DNA of 33,626 nucleotides from Acidobacteriota bacterium (GTDB lineage Bacteria > Acidobacteriota > UBA6911), in the NCBI GenBank assembly GCA_012719355.1, contig JAAYAM010000315.1, positions 1 to 33,626 on the forward strand. Direction: 5' to 3'. How positions within the stretch are numbered: position 1 is the stretch's first letter; the number at the start of each line of letters is the position of its first letter. Positions 13,403-23,300 of this stretch are shown here, in pieces. The position numbers were made by a program, and so were the translations under genes. A model generated the notes under the pieces. That model saw only the letters and a program-made list of their open reading frames with translations. It was not told where the DNA came from and searched no databases.

Positions 13403-15448
13403 ATGAAAGGCGGATACACCGGTAAAATCCTGAGAGTCAACCTGACAACCAAGACTATTGGCAAGATCGACACGGCGAAATATGAGGAATTCGGCGGAGG
13501 CCACGGGATCGGATCCGCCGTCTTCTTCGACCTTGTCGGCGACCAGCTGCCGTTCGAAGCTTTCGATCCCAGGAACCTGATCATCATGATGGCTTCTCCC
13601 TTCTCCGGCACGTTCATGCCGGGTTCAGGCAGGTGCGAAGTACAAGGCCTGGGTCCCATGCTCTATCCTGTCGAATGGTTTGGCCACAGCAACTTCGGAG
13701 GGCGTTTTACCGCCCAGCTGAAATTCGCCGGATGGGATGGGATCGTTGTTGAAGGCGCCTCTGATGACCCCGTATGGATCAACATAGTCAACGACAAGGT
13801 CAGGATCGAAAGCGCAAAAGGGATCTGGGGAATGGATACCTGGGACACCCAGGAAGAGATCTCCAGGCGTGTCATTCCGAGCCTCAAGTATGGCGAGTGG
13901 GCGGGACTCGCGGAAGACTGCTACACGACTCAAGTGCCGGCAGTTGTCTGCTGCGGGCCTGCGGGAGAAAACAAGAGCCGGCTCGGCTGCCTGCTGCATG
14001 GTCCAGGCTCGCAGGCTGCGCTCTGCGGTTTCGGCGGCGTCTTTGGATCAAAGAACTTGAAGGCTATCAGCGCAATCGGAACGCAGGACGTTCCCATTGC
14101 CGACCCGAAGGCGCTCATGGCTGCCAGGCTCTGGTTCCGGCAGTTCCAGTGGAATGTCGACAATCCGCGTGAAGCCGAGAGATTCGGGGTCGGAGGCCCA
14201 TACAGTCTGATAAGCGGCAGGCCGAGCGGAGGCAATGTGCTCAACCGCGAACTTCCGCTTACGCCGGCGCGCGCCGCCGCCTGCGCCTCCTGTCCGAGAG
14301 GCTGCCGCATGAGACTTGCTACCGGCGACAGCAACGAATCGGTCTGCGCGGGAACCATGGTAGTCAACGTACAGGGCTCCCTGAAGTTCACACGGCAGGG
14401 GAACGACCTCATGCAGCGCTACGGCCTGGGACACTGGCAGCTGATGCCGCTCATGAGTTATGTTGAAACGCTCGCGAAAGAGGGAGTTCTGGGCAGAGGA
14501 AAACAGATCGACACGAATCTCCCGCTCAACCAGCCCGGGACATTTGCATATGCCGAGGCGCTCATACGCCAGATTGCGATGCGCGAAGGAGTGGGCAACG
14601 ATCTTGCCGAGGGATGCGCGCGCTTCGCACAGAAGATCGGCCGCTACGATAAGGACGTGAACAGCGGCGTGCTGAGTTTGGCCTATTGGGGAACCGCAAA
14701 CCATTACGATCCGGCGATCGAAGCGGAATGGGGTTTCGGCTCTCTTCTGGGAGAGCGGGATCTCATGCTGCACATGATGTCCAACTATCCGCTCCACTGG
14801 ATGGCCTGGTCAGGCGATCCTTACCTGTCGGCCGAAGAGGCTGCCAAGCTGTATACCGATGCGATGGTCCCCTATAACGGCGACGTGTTCATGGTCGACC
14901 ACAGCGACGGACCCACCGGGATCTACTCGGATTCCAAGGTAAAACAGGTCGCATGGATCAAGCACTACGAGAAATTCTGGGTGGGAGCGGGCGGCTTCTG
15001 CGGCTGGCGCTGGCCGATGTGTATCACGAACAATACGGCGGACCGGAGAGGACCGACGCCGGAAGCCGAACCGAGGTTCTGGAATGCTGTCACGGGCAAC
15101 AATCTCACTTTCGCCGATTACATGGAAATAGGACACAAGATCTATACCCTGGATCGCTCGATCTGGGTCTTGCAGGGAAGGCATCGCGATATGGAGGTTT
15201 TCCCGGATTACATCTACGACAGACCCAGCGTAGGACACGATATGCCGATGTACATAGACGGCAAGTGGAAATACGACAAGGGCGTCGGCCGTACGCTGGA
15301 TCGGAAGAAGGTGGAAGAATTCAAAACGAAATTCTACAAATTCGAGGGTTACAATCCCGACAACGGCTACCCGACGCGGGAAACCCTGGAGAAGATGAAC
15401 CTCAGTAGAGTCGCAGACTTGCTGAAGAGCAGAAACAGACTGGGGTGA
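13403..15448 (+). CDS. Aldehyde ferredoxin oxidoreductase family tungstoenzyme
   Basis: A 681-residue AOR-family protein, expected to carry a tungsten (or molybdenum) bis-pterin and one [4Fe-4S] cluster. The start MKGGYTGKILRVNLT is the classic AOR N-terminus, and GGAGGAGGGGAG lies a few bases upstream. The cluster motif CASCPRGC gives C294, C297 and C301, close to the positions known in Pyrococcus AOR; the fourth ligand is probably C533 or C540 in GFCGWRWPMC. The GFGGVFGSKNLKAI block at about 209-222 is also typical. The family oxidises aldehydes to acids, and some members reduce acids or act in aromatic metabolism. The Tat-ferredoxin partner and lack of the usual DxxGxC form around the fourth cysteine place it nearer YdhV-like enzymes than archaeal AOR. 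Substrate unknown. Confidence 0.94.
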   Translation: MKGGYTGKILRVNLTTKTIGKIDTAKYEEFGGGHGIGSAVFFDLVGDQLPFEAFDPRNLIIMMASPFSGTFMPGSGRCEVQGLGPMLYPVEWFGHSNFGGRFTAQLKFAGWDGIVVEGASDDPVWINIVNDKVRIESAKGIWGMDTWDTQEEISRRVIPSLKYGEWAGLAEDCYTTQVPAVVCCGPAGENKSRLGCLLHGPGSQAALCGFGGVFGSKNLKAISAIGTQDVPIADPKALMAARLWFRQFQWNVDNPREAERFGVGGPYSLISGRPSGGNVLNRELPLTPARAAACASCPRGCRMRLATGDSNESVCAGTMVVNVQGSLKFTRQGNDLMQRYGLGHWQLMPLMSYVETLAKEGVLGRGKQIDTNLPLNQPGTFAYAEALIRQIAMREGVGNDLAEGCARFAQKIGRYDKDVNSGVLSLAYWGTANHYDPAIEAEWGFGSLLGERDLMLHMMSNYPLHWMAWSGDPYLSAEEAAKLYTDAMVPYNGDVFMVDHSDGPTGIYSDSKVKQVAWIKHYEKFWVGAGGFCGWRWPMCITNNTADRRGPTPEAEPRFWNAVTGNNLTFADYMEIGHKIYTLDRSIWVLQGRHRDMEVFPDYIYDRPSVGHDMPMYIDGKWKYDKGVGRTLDRKKVEEFKTKFYKFEGYNPDNGYPTRETLEKMNLSRVADLLKSRNRLG

Positions 15449-15453
15449 AACCG

Positions 15454-15487
15454 GCGGGAGGATGCAGGCCAGACTGCACCCTCCCGC
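15454..15487 (+). terminator. Strong hairpin after the AOR gene
   Basis: GCGGGAGG pairs with CCTCCCGC, then one A/C mismatch, then TGCAG pairs with CTGCA, around a 6-base loop. It begins 6 bases after the AOR stop. No U-tract follows. It probably ends or stabilises the ferredoxin-AOR transcript. Confidence 0.55.
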
Positions 15488-15551
15488 GCTGTCGGTTGAC
15501 TTCCCGGAGCATACGTCTTATGTAGAGATTCGTTCGATGTGGAGGCTGTTC

Positions 15552-16127
15552 ATGAAACGGATCTCGGCAATACTAGTCATACAGTTTGCGGCGGCACTGG
15601 CTCTGTGCTGCCCGCCGGCCGCGTACTCTGCATCCGAACCCGAACTTCAGGCCCTGATCACTCAACTGCAGCAGGGGAATCCCTATGACCGGCAGCGCGC
15701 GGCAATAGCACTGGGCAATACGGGTGATGAACGGGCAATCGAACCTTTGATAAAGGCGCTCGACGACGGGGACAACTTTGTCAGGAGCTTTGCTGCCAGA
15801 GGATTGGGGAATGCAGGAGACCGCAGGGCGACCCCGGCCCTCATCAGAGTCCTGCAGAAAGACGACCATATCCTGGTGCGGCGCGCGGCGGCACTGGCTC
15901 TCGGGGACCTGGGAGACGAGAGTGCGCTCGACGCTTTAACAAAAGCTCTCGCAGATGAACACTTCCTGGTGCGGCGCGCGGCAGCGCTTGCCCTCGGGGA
16001 AATTGGAGACGCGAGGGCCGTCGACGCACTGGTAGAGGCGCTGAAAGACGAAGACAGCTATATTCGAAACAGTGCGGCGGCCGCTCTCGAGAAGATCGGA
16101 TGGAGTTCCGATACTCCCGGTACTTAA
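15552..16127 (+). CDS. Secreted HEAT-repeat protein
   Basis: A 191-residue protein made of HEAT-like (PBS lyase-type) repeats after a signal peptide. The start MKRISAILV is chosen because GGAGG lies about 7 bases upstream and residues 1-27 then form a clean signal sequence ending near AYSA. About five repeats of 31 residues follow. Each has the pattern R.AA.ALG..GD..A...L..AL.D, for example ERAIEPLIKALDDGDNFV and SALDALTKALADEHFLV. Two repeats are nearly identical in DNA too (15872-16000). Such solenoids bind proteins; cytoplasmic relatives include phycobilin lyases, but the signal peptide points to an extracytoplasmic scaffold. It lies downstream of the AOR operon and upstream of the ABC exporter with gaps of 103 and about 200 bases, so co-regulation is uncertain. 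Confidence 0.88.
   Translation: MKRISAILVIQFAAALALCCPPAAYSASEPELQALITQLQQGNPYDRQRAAIALGNTGDERAIEPLIKALDDGDNFVRSFAARGLGNAGDRRATPALIRVLQKDDHILVRRAAALALGDLGDESALDALTKALADEHFLVRRAAALALGEIGDARAVDALVEALKDEDSYIRNSAAAALEKIGWSSDTPGT
15872..16000 (+). repeat. Near-identical HEAT repeat DNA, 93-bp period
   Basis: The same 18 bases, CCTGGTGCGGCGCGCGGC, occur at 15872 and 15965, and the next 18 bases differ at only about four positions. The spacing of 93 bases is 31 codons, one HEAT repeat. This suggests a recent repeat duplication inside the gene. Confidence 0.8.
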
Positions 16128-16336
16128 GTCCCGGTTCACAACCTCACCGGATGAACTCACCGGCCGCCTCCTGCCCACGACCCAACACATTTCCAAAGCT
16201 CCGTTCCAAACAGCTTGTTGTGCTACGAAATCCCTCCGAGCTGCAGTGCTGATCTCTGGTATCGAGGTTGCATAAAGAGGAGCTATTGAAATCCTTCTGC
16301 GCGAGGAGAGATTGCGCCCCCCTGCTAGATATTCCG

Positions 16337-18208
16337 ATGTGGTACCAATCGAAGAAGAACCCATGGCCGGCCGCCTCATACATCGCTGTAATCATGCGCT
16401 ATGCGTGGGCCAATAAGGGGCTCCTGTTTGCAACCATCTTCATGGGCGCCATCGGTTTCGGCGCCACCTTCATATTTCCTGCACTCGTAGGTTCGCTCAT
16501 CGACAACGTGATCCAGCCGCGTCCGGTCAATGGAATAATGCCGACGTCAGCCGAACGACTCCACCACCTGTGGGTACTGACGGGCATCGGTGTCATCACA
16601 GCCCTGCTCTTTGGAATCGCCGGCTATGGCCGCGGCCACTTCAACATGAAGCTGGGCTACAAAATTGCCTTGATGATTCGCGGAGATCTGTTTGCCCACC
16701 TGCAGAGGCTGTCACTGCAGTTCTATTCACGACAGCGTACGGGAGGCATTGTCTGGCGGCTGATGCAGGAAGTGCACGGAGTAAACGGCCTTATCAATTC
16801 CGGGGTCATTCTCTTTTTCCTGGATATTTCGCAGGTCAGCGTAGCACTTTTCCTGCTCTTCAGAATTTCGTGGCCCCTGACTGCAGCCATCCTGTGTGTG
16901 CTCCCCTTGTACGTACTGACGTTCAAGACGCTCAATCCGCGGGTGCGGCAGGCGAGCGAGCAGATGAACCATCACTTCGGAAAGATCACGGGAAAGGTGA
17001 CTGAACGACTGGGAGCCATTTCCCTGATCAAGAGCTTTGCCGCGGAGGAACGGGAATGCAGGGAATTCAAGTCGGACAACGATGAGCACTACTGCCACAT
17101 TGTTCATCAGAGCCACGCCGGTCACCTTATGGGAGCTGTCAGCGACATCCTGGTGAGTCTCGGAACCTGCATCGTGTTAGGCTTCGGCGGCTATCTGGCG
17201 CTCGAGGTTAACCACAATATAACGGCAGGCGATATCACGCGATTTCTGGGATACGTCGGCGTTCTCTACGGGCCTTTGAAACGGCTCGCCGACCTGAATC
17301 TGGTGTTCCAGAACAGCATGACGTCAATACGACGCGTGTTCAGCGTACTGGAGATCAAGCCGCAGATCCTCGAAAAACCGGATGCTGTCGAGATGCCTCC
17401 TCAATATGGTGAGGTATGCTTCGAAGACGTTCGTTTCCATTACGAAACACCTTCGCAGGAAAACTCCATCAGGCTGGATCAGGATGAAGCGGAGCCGGCG
17501 CCGCCACCGCAGCAATGTCCGGCACACTGGGTGCTCGACGGGATCTCATTTTCAATAGAGCCGGGCGAGCGGGTCGCTTTGGTGGGCCCGTCCGGCTGCG
17601 GCAAGACGACAATCGCGCTCCTGTTGCCGCGATTGTACGAAGTGGTCGAAGGGAGAATCCTGGTCGACGGCATCGACGTGCGCGACTACAGAATCAAAGC
17701 TCTCCGGAATGCGATATCCATCGTCCAGCAGGATTCCATAATCCTCGGCGGCACCGTCCGTGAGAACCTGCTCTACGGGTGCCCTGATGCGAGCGAAGAA
17801 CGGCTTATCGATGCGTCCAAAGCAGCCAATGCGCACGAATTCATCAGTTCATTTCCGAACGGATACGACACCATGCTCGGAGAAAGAGGTGTGAATCTCT
17901 CGGGCGGACAGAGACAACGGATATCGATTGCCCGTTCGCTGCTCCGCGATCCGCGAATCCTGGTTCTGGACGAGGCCACCAGCGCCCTCGACGGCGAGAG
18001 CGAAGCTCTTGTTCAACAGGCTCTCGATCGCCTCATGAGCGGGCGGACCTGCCTGATCATAGCGCATCGTCTCAGCACTGTGCGCAATGCCGACCGGATT
18101 CTCGCAGTTCGGCAGGGGAAGATCGTCGAAGCGGGAAATCATGAAGAACTCCTGGCACGCAACGGACTCTATGCGCGATTGGCCAGGGCTCAGCCCGTCT
18201 GCGTCTGA
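16337..18208 (+). CDS. ABC exporter, fused membrane and ATPase domains
   Basis: A 623-residue MsbA/NdvA-type half-transporter. Residues 1-330 hold a six-helix export domain. The ATPase domain has Walker A GPSGCGKT (417-424), signature LSGGQ (521-525), Walker B ILVLDE (541-546) and H-loop H577. Between the two lies an unusual proline- and acid-rich insert of about 28 residues (371-398) inside the first strand region of the ATPase. Start is uncertain: the ATG at 16337 lacks a good ribosome-binding site. TTG codons at 16268 and 16286 are in frame, the latter only 3 bases after GAGGAG. As a homodimer it would export a lipid, glycan or peptide. It converges on the glucan gene pair with a 34-base gap, so a role in glucan export, as for NdvA/ChvA, is plausible but inferred. 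Confidence 0.92.
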   Translation: MWYQSKKNPWPAASYIAVIMRYAWANKGLLFATIFMGAIGFGATFIFPALVGSLIDNVIQPRPVNGIMPTSAERLHHLWVLTGIGVITALLFGIAGYGRGHFNMKLGYKIALMIRGDLFAHLQRLSLQFYSRQRTGGIVWRLMQEVHGVNGLINSGVILFFLDISQVSVALFLLFRISWPLTAAILCVLPLYVLTFKTLNPRVRQASEQMNHHFGKITGKVTERLGAISLIKSFAAEERECREFKSDNDEHYCHIVHQSHAGHLMGAVSDILVSLGTCIVLGFGGYLALEVNHNITAGDITRFLGYVGVLYGPLKRLADLNLVFQNSMTSIRRVFSVLEIKPQILEKPDAVEMPPQYGEVCFEDVRFHYETPSQENSIRLDQDEAEPAPPPQQCPAHWVLDGISFSIEPGERVALVGPSGCGKTTIALLLPRLYEVVEGRILVDGIDVRDYRIKALRNAISIVQQDSIILGGTVRENLLYGCPDASEERLIDASKAANAHEFISSFPNGYDTMLGERGVNLSGGQRQRISIARSLLRDPRILVLDEATSALDGESEALVQQALDRLMSGRTCLIIAHRLSTVRNADRILAVRQGKIVEAGNHEELLARNGLYARLARAQPVCV

Positions 18209-18242
18209 GCTGGATTTTTCGTCGGCTCCGCTCTCCAGACTT

Positions 18243-20369
18243 TTAGTAGGCCGTGAAGGAGAGCCCTAGGATGGACAGATCGATACTTCTGCCCGTACCG
18301 GATGGTTCGCATTCAAGAACCGCTTCCTTGATCTGCGCCAAACCGGCCGTTGCCGGTAAAACCACCCGTATCTCTCTCCACTCGTCCCCGGTTGGATCGA
18401 GCTTCAGATACACTTCGATCGGAAGACGCGATGTTGCTGCTGATTCGAAAGGTTTGAGCTGTATTTTAGCGCGTGAAAGAGGCTCGCTGGTCCGATACCG
18501 GAAACTCAGCACCCCGTTGGAGAGATTCATGGCGCTTTCCGGCCGCGACACGAAAGCTACTCCCACCTGTCCTGCCGGCACGCCTTTCACACTGAATCCG
18601 CCTGCGCTGCGCTGCGATTCCAGACTGGTTCCGCCTGAGTCCCACGCGAAAGAGTCGGCGTCAGCGAGCAGGTTCGTGTCTTTTCCCTTCCGGTAAATCT
18701 CCCGCAGGCGGCCATGAAGTCCCTTGAATTCCAGATACCGCATCATGTTCTCCTGCCCGGTCCCGAGCAATCCCAGGATCAGCGACAGCGTGTGAGCGGA
18801 TGTCTGTATCCGTACAGGTTCGTTTTTCAGCACATCGAATCCTTCCCATGGGCCGTGACTGGTCAGCAGCGATGATATTGTGACCCAGTTCTCGGCCAAA
18901 AAGCGTTCTACTGCAGCAGGAGCAACGGCGTACGCTACTCCGAGCGTGTAAAGTGAAGCCACAGTAGTGATCCGAGGCTCTGCATTGACGGCAATCTCCG
19001 GAATTCCGACATCACCCGTGTAGCGTGGACCCTCACCGATGTAACACTCAGAAAGAAATCCGGGAAGATTGTGCCGGCGGGCGTAATCAATCTGGGCGCG
19101 CACGACATTCTTCATCAACAAATGCCAGCTGCGGTAGCCGCCATCGGCCACCGAAAGACCAAGGCCGAGCGCCTGAAAGGCCGAACCGTCCCACGGCGCC
19201 AGCACATACACGTCGCGGCCGTTTCCCATCCGGTATGGCTTAATCGCAAAGCCAAGGTTTGCAAATGCGTCCACCGGCAGGCCGAATCGCATGACTGCAA
19301 AGGCGGTCGGCCCTCGGAATTCATTGACCATGTAGTCCATGTGACCCGGTTGCAGATTACCTTCACCGTCCTCCCAGCCGAAATACCGGTTTCTCGAAGC
19401 ATCCCAGCCGAAAAAGAACCGGCCGGTCACGGAATCAAAAAGAAAAGAGTACCCTTCCTGCTGGTTGTCGAGGAACCGCTCCATCGCCTGGCGCAGCTTG
19501 ATGATTGCCGGATTGTCTCGAACCTCAGGTGCGAGCAGCGCGCCGATTGCAGTCGCAATCGATGTGGAGAGGTTAACGTTGTCGCCGAAAACTATTGCGA
19601 CCGTCCGCCGGTCGAGTATCCCCATCACCGCAGCCCTGGTAGCATCGTCGGCGAAAGGGGCAAGAGGCCCGGTGAAGAATGCCGCGCCGTACCCTTCATC
19701 CCGCCTTATCGACGCTTCCCTCCTGTTGAGCGGATCCAGCCATCCTTTCCGGATCAAGGCTCGCCATATTGCTATGCCTTTCCGCTTCCCGAAGGTTTCG
19801 GTAAATTTCGCCTTATCGACGGTCCAGGCGAGGGGTCCCATACGCCTGCCAGGTTCAAGATCGAGAAAATTCGTGAGAAGCCCCATTGACCCAGCTTGCG
19901 GATTCCGCTGATCCTGTAGAAGACTCCGCACAACCTGCTGCAGATTTTCGAGCGCTTCTTCATGCGAGAGATATGGAGAGTCGGCCTTGCCCGCTATCAC
20001 GTTGGCGAGCACTTCCACCCACTCACCGATGGCTGTCAGCTGCGTGAACGATCTCAACCCAAGCCCCTGGTCCGGCTGGTTGTTCCACCCTTCCACCGGA
20101 TATCCGGAAGACTCGTCCCTCGTGCCGCTTTTCGGGGAAACATAGCGCATCGCGTTATCCAATAAGGCCCGAGCGTGCCGGTGCTGCAGATCGACGGTGG
20201 CGAAAGAGCTGCGGGGCACACTGGTCACTGCTGTCCCTGCCGGAGCCGCCTGAATTGACATACCTATTCCTGTGAGAATCAAAGCCAGCCATACTGCAAG
20301 GCTGCGGCAACTGCAGCCGCCGTATGGTATCAACATCAATACTCTTCGACGCATGGAGTCTTCTGTCAT
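18243..20369 (-). CDS. Exported glucoamylase-like (alpha/alpha)6 protein with C-terminal sugar-binding domain
   Basis: A 708-residue protein. I start at the ATG (MTEDSMRRRV) that overlaps the stop of the upstream 2018-residue gene as ATGA, implying translational coupling. Residues 10-45 are a hydrophobic signal or anchor. The body is helical with aromatic-acid motifs such as FFFGWDASRN, GHMDYMVNEFRGP, VLAPWDGSAFQALGLGLS and SHGPWEGFDVL, in the style of GH144/GH189 glucoamylase-like proteins that act on beta-1,2-glucan. The last 130 residues (from about FAWDSGGTSL) form a beta-rich module ending in a jelly-roll-like pattern, probably carbohydrate-binding. In cyclic beta-1,2-glucan synthase the glucoamylase-like domain closes the ring and is fused to GH94; here a comparable protein is separate and coupled. 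Exact family assignment needs a profile search. Confidence 0.72.
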   Translation of the reverse strand: MTEDSMRRRVLMLIPYGGCSCRSLAVWLALILTGIGMSIQAAPAGTAVTSVPRSSFATVDLQHRHARALLDNAMRYVSPKSGTRDESSGYPVEGWNNQPDQGLGLRSFTQLTAIGEWVEVLANVIAGKADSPYLSHEEALENLQQVVRSLLQDQRNPQAGSMGLLTNFLDLEPGRRMGPLAWTVDKAKFTETFGKRKGIAIWRALIRKGWLDPLNRREASIRRDEGYGAAFFTGPLAPFADDATRAAVMGILDRRTVAIVFGDNVNLSTSIATAIGALLAPEVRDNPAIIKLRQAMERFLDNQQEGYSFLFDSVTGRFFFGWDASRNRYFGWEDGEGNLQPGHMDYMVNEFRGPTAFAVMRFGLPVDAFANLGFAIKPYRMGNGRDVYVLAPWDGSAFQALGLGLSVADGGYRSWHLLMKNVVRAQIDYARRHNLPGFLSECYIGEGPRYTGDVGIPEIAVNAEPRITTVASLYTLGVAYAVAPAAVERFLAENWVTISSLLTSHGPWEGFDVLKNEPVRIQTSAHTLSLILGLLGTGQENMMRYLEFKGLHGRLREIYRKGKDTNLLADADSFAWDSGGTSLESQRSAGGFSVKGVPAGQVGVAFVSRPESAMNLSNGVLSFRYRTSEPLSRAKIQLKPFESAATSRLPIEVYLKLDPTGDEWREIRVVLPATAGLAQIKEAVLECEPSGTGRSIDLSILGLSFTAY

Positions 20370-23300
20370 GGCAAACCCTGAGAACGCAGCAGACTCTCGG
20401 CGGCGGGATCTTCCCGGACGGTTTTCCGGTTCCACACAACGCCTGCAGGAGCCAGTGCAAAGGGAGCCTCGTCCCGGGAAGAGGCAATCATCCGGTTGCT
20501 CTCAAGCCGCAGTCCGTAGACTCCTTCGAGCAGTTGCCGGAACATCCATCCCGCCGCGCCTGTATAACCATGCCAACCCATCCGGCCGGGAACGTGCGCG
20601 GTCACGATATCGGCAGCCTGCTTATTAGGCTGACCGCCGTAGACTTCAATTTCGTCGGGTTCTACGTGGGGCAACGGTGAAATCTTATGCCAGAGGCGGA
20701 AGGAAGCTGCGGCGTACTTACGAGCACCTTCAACATCTCCCTTGTCCTGGCACTGTCTCGACAGGATCCGTGCGGCGCCGACCAGCCACTGGACACCGTG
20801 GCAATACATGCCGTTCTCACGGACTCCTTCCGGATACCGGCTGCTTCGTCCCAGGTAGGGCATGGTATCTTCGCGCAAGGGAGGCCATCCCAAAAGGATG
20901 GTATTTCCTTTCTCCAGCGTCGCAATGGCCGTGTCGAACATCTTGCGGCCGCGCCACGGATCAATTCCCGACATAACGGCCCACGCCGCGGTCAGGGCAT
21001 CGATTTCCCAGACACCGCTGCCGAGCACGCCTATTTCGGTTCCATCATCGTGGATGGCCCGCAGATAACGGTCCCTGCGCCAGGTGCATTGAAGAGCACA
21101 CTCCAACTGCACTTCCTTATGGACATAATAGCGTATCGTCGCAGCGTCCTCGCGACCTTCCATGAGCGGGATCAGTCTCTTAAGAATGTAGTACAGGAAG
21201 AAACCGAGCCAGACGCTTTCCCCCTTCCCTCTGCTGCCGATCTCGTCCAGACCGTCGTTCCAGTCGCCGGCGCCGATCAAGGGCAGACCGTGTGCGCCCA
21301 TTCTCCTTTTCAGCACGAGGTTTACGGCACGCACACAGTGTCGGTACACGGAATCGGTGCGCGATGAACGAAGCGGGATGAATCCCATTCCGTGTTTTCC
21401 GGCCGGGAGCGGAGCCAGGGGCTGTTCCGCGGCGAGATACGGCGCGCCTTCATCGAGAATGGATGTGTCGCCGGTCATTTCAACGTATTCCACTGCCGCC
21501 CACGCGAGCCACAGAAGATTGTCGGACGCATAGGTCCGGGCGGCAAACCCGGTGCGGCCGTCCTGCAGCCGATGGAACCAGTGCACCACGTCACCCTCGA
21601 TGAATTGTTGGGACGCATGCAGCACAATCTGACTGCGCGCAATAAGCGGATCCACCCAGACGAGGTTTACGCAGTCCTGCAGCTGATCGCGAAAGCCGTA
21701 CGCTCCACTTGCCTGATAGAATCCGCGCCGAGCCCAGATTCGTTCCGCCAGTGTCTGGTATTTCAACCAGTCGGCATACCGGTCCGTCTCCACATGGCCG
21801 CTCTCTATCTTCAGTTTCCCGATGAATTGCGCCCACCACTTCCTGGTGGCGGAAAGCGCGGCATACGCCTGCCCCGGATCGCGATACTTCCGGGCAGTCG
21901 CCGCCGCCTGCTTCATGTTGTCGGCCTGGCCCAGCACTATGCTGATCGTACAGCTGCTCTCCGGTGGAATCTGCACTGTTGTCAGCAGAGCGGCTACAGG
22001 ACGATTGTCCGTCCCTTTGCCGCGATACGGCGCGCCTTCATTGATCATGAAAGGATGCGCAACGTCGGTGTCGGGCCCAAAGAACCGGCCGCGGCACGTT
22101 TCCACCAATTCGGCTGCGGCGGACATTGCAGCGAAGGCAGGCCCGGTTCGGAATCCGTTCCGTGGATTCTCGAAATACAGCACCTGGTCTTCCACCTCGT
22201 AACGCACCTTGAGCGGACCCGCATTTTCCGGCTGATCCGACAGCACAATCTGGAAATACGGTGCGACACGCAGGTTTCGCTCCACTGCACCCAGATTGCG
22301 AATCGTCAGCAGATACACACCCGCCGGATCATCGGGCGGGACAAATGCAGTCAGTTCCGTCGCAAGGCTGCCCCGCTTCATGCGGTACGTGGCGATTCCG
22401 TCGACGCCGAATTCAACTTCGTATTGAGCGGCGGGATCGTTCAGCGGATGGTAGGTGGGAGAATACCACTGCATGTCCTCCGGATCGTAAAGGTATATGG
22501 TTTCACCCGGCACTTCACGCGTCACGATGTCGGGGCAGTCCGGAGTAAGCCGGTTCTGCTGCGAGTTGCCGCTGGAACTGGTATGCAGTCCCCGATTGGT
22601 CACGACCATAACATGGCCGAGGGCATTCGACATCGTATGGTCGTACGGCCGTGGCGTCAGCGGAGTTCGGACCAGCAGTCTCGTCCCGTCACCGCTGTAC
22701 TCATGATAGGGTTGGGGCGTTCCGGGCAGTATCTCACCATGTCGGACGGGGGGACAGTTCGCGCTCGGGCGAGAGGGCGCAGCATCTTCCGGCGGAATGC
22801 CAAGATGGCGAGAAATCAGGCCGGCAGCGCTCCTCCTGCTCGAGGTCAATCCGATCAGAAGCTTCACTTGTCCGGCTTCCCCCGGCTTCAGATTCACGCC
22901 GAGCACCAGGCTTCCGATCGGATCAAAGGTCGGATGAAATCCCGTATCGCGTGCCTCTGAGAACGCGAGCGTCTGAAGAATGCGTGGAGATGCCAGGGAC
23001 TGGGCACGACCGATGAAATCGATTCGTGACGTGAGAAAACCTTCCGGCACCACGTCCGCAGCAAGAATGCCCATCGCCTTGGACTGTTTGTGCCACGCCA
23101 GTACCGAATGCAGACCGGCAACATATTCCATCTCAGGGTACAGCCGATTGTACTGAGTGTGGCCGCGGTCGGATTCCGGTCGATTCAGCACCCACTCCAG
23201 ATAAGGAACCAGTCTCAGCTGTCGCTCCCTGGCGGTCAGGTTCTCGACCAGTATCGTCCAGAGTTCGGCAGGATCATCGCCGGCAATGGAAATGTCGACT

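Noticed and set aside
12630-15448. Class II benzoyl-CoA reductase core (BamB/BamC)
   Set aside because: The AOR family and a ferredoxin fit in part, but none of the other Bam genes is present, and the ferredoxin has a Tat signal, better fitting YdhV-like pairs.
21392-22960. 522-codon open frame opposite the GH94 gene
   Set aside because: The minus strand carries clear GH94 motifs; the antisense product is arginine- and histidine-rich with no family features.
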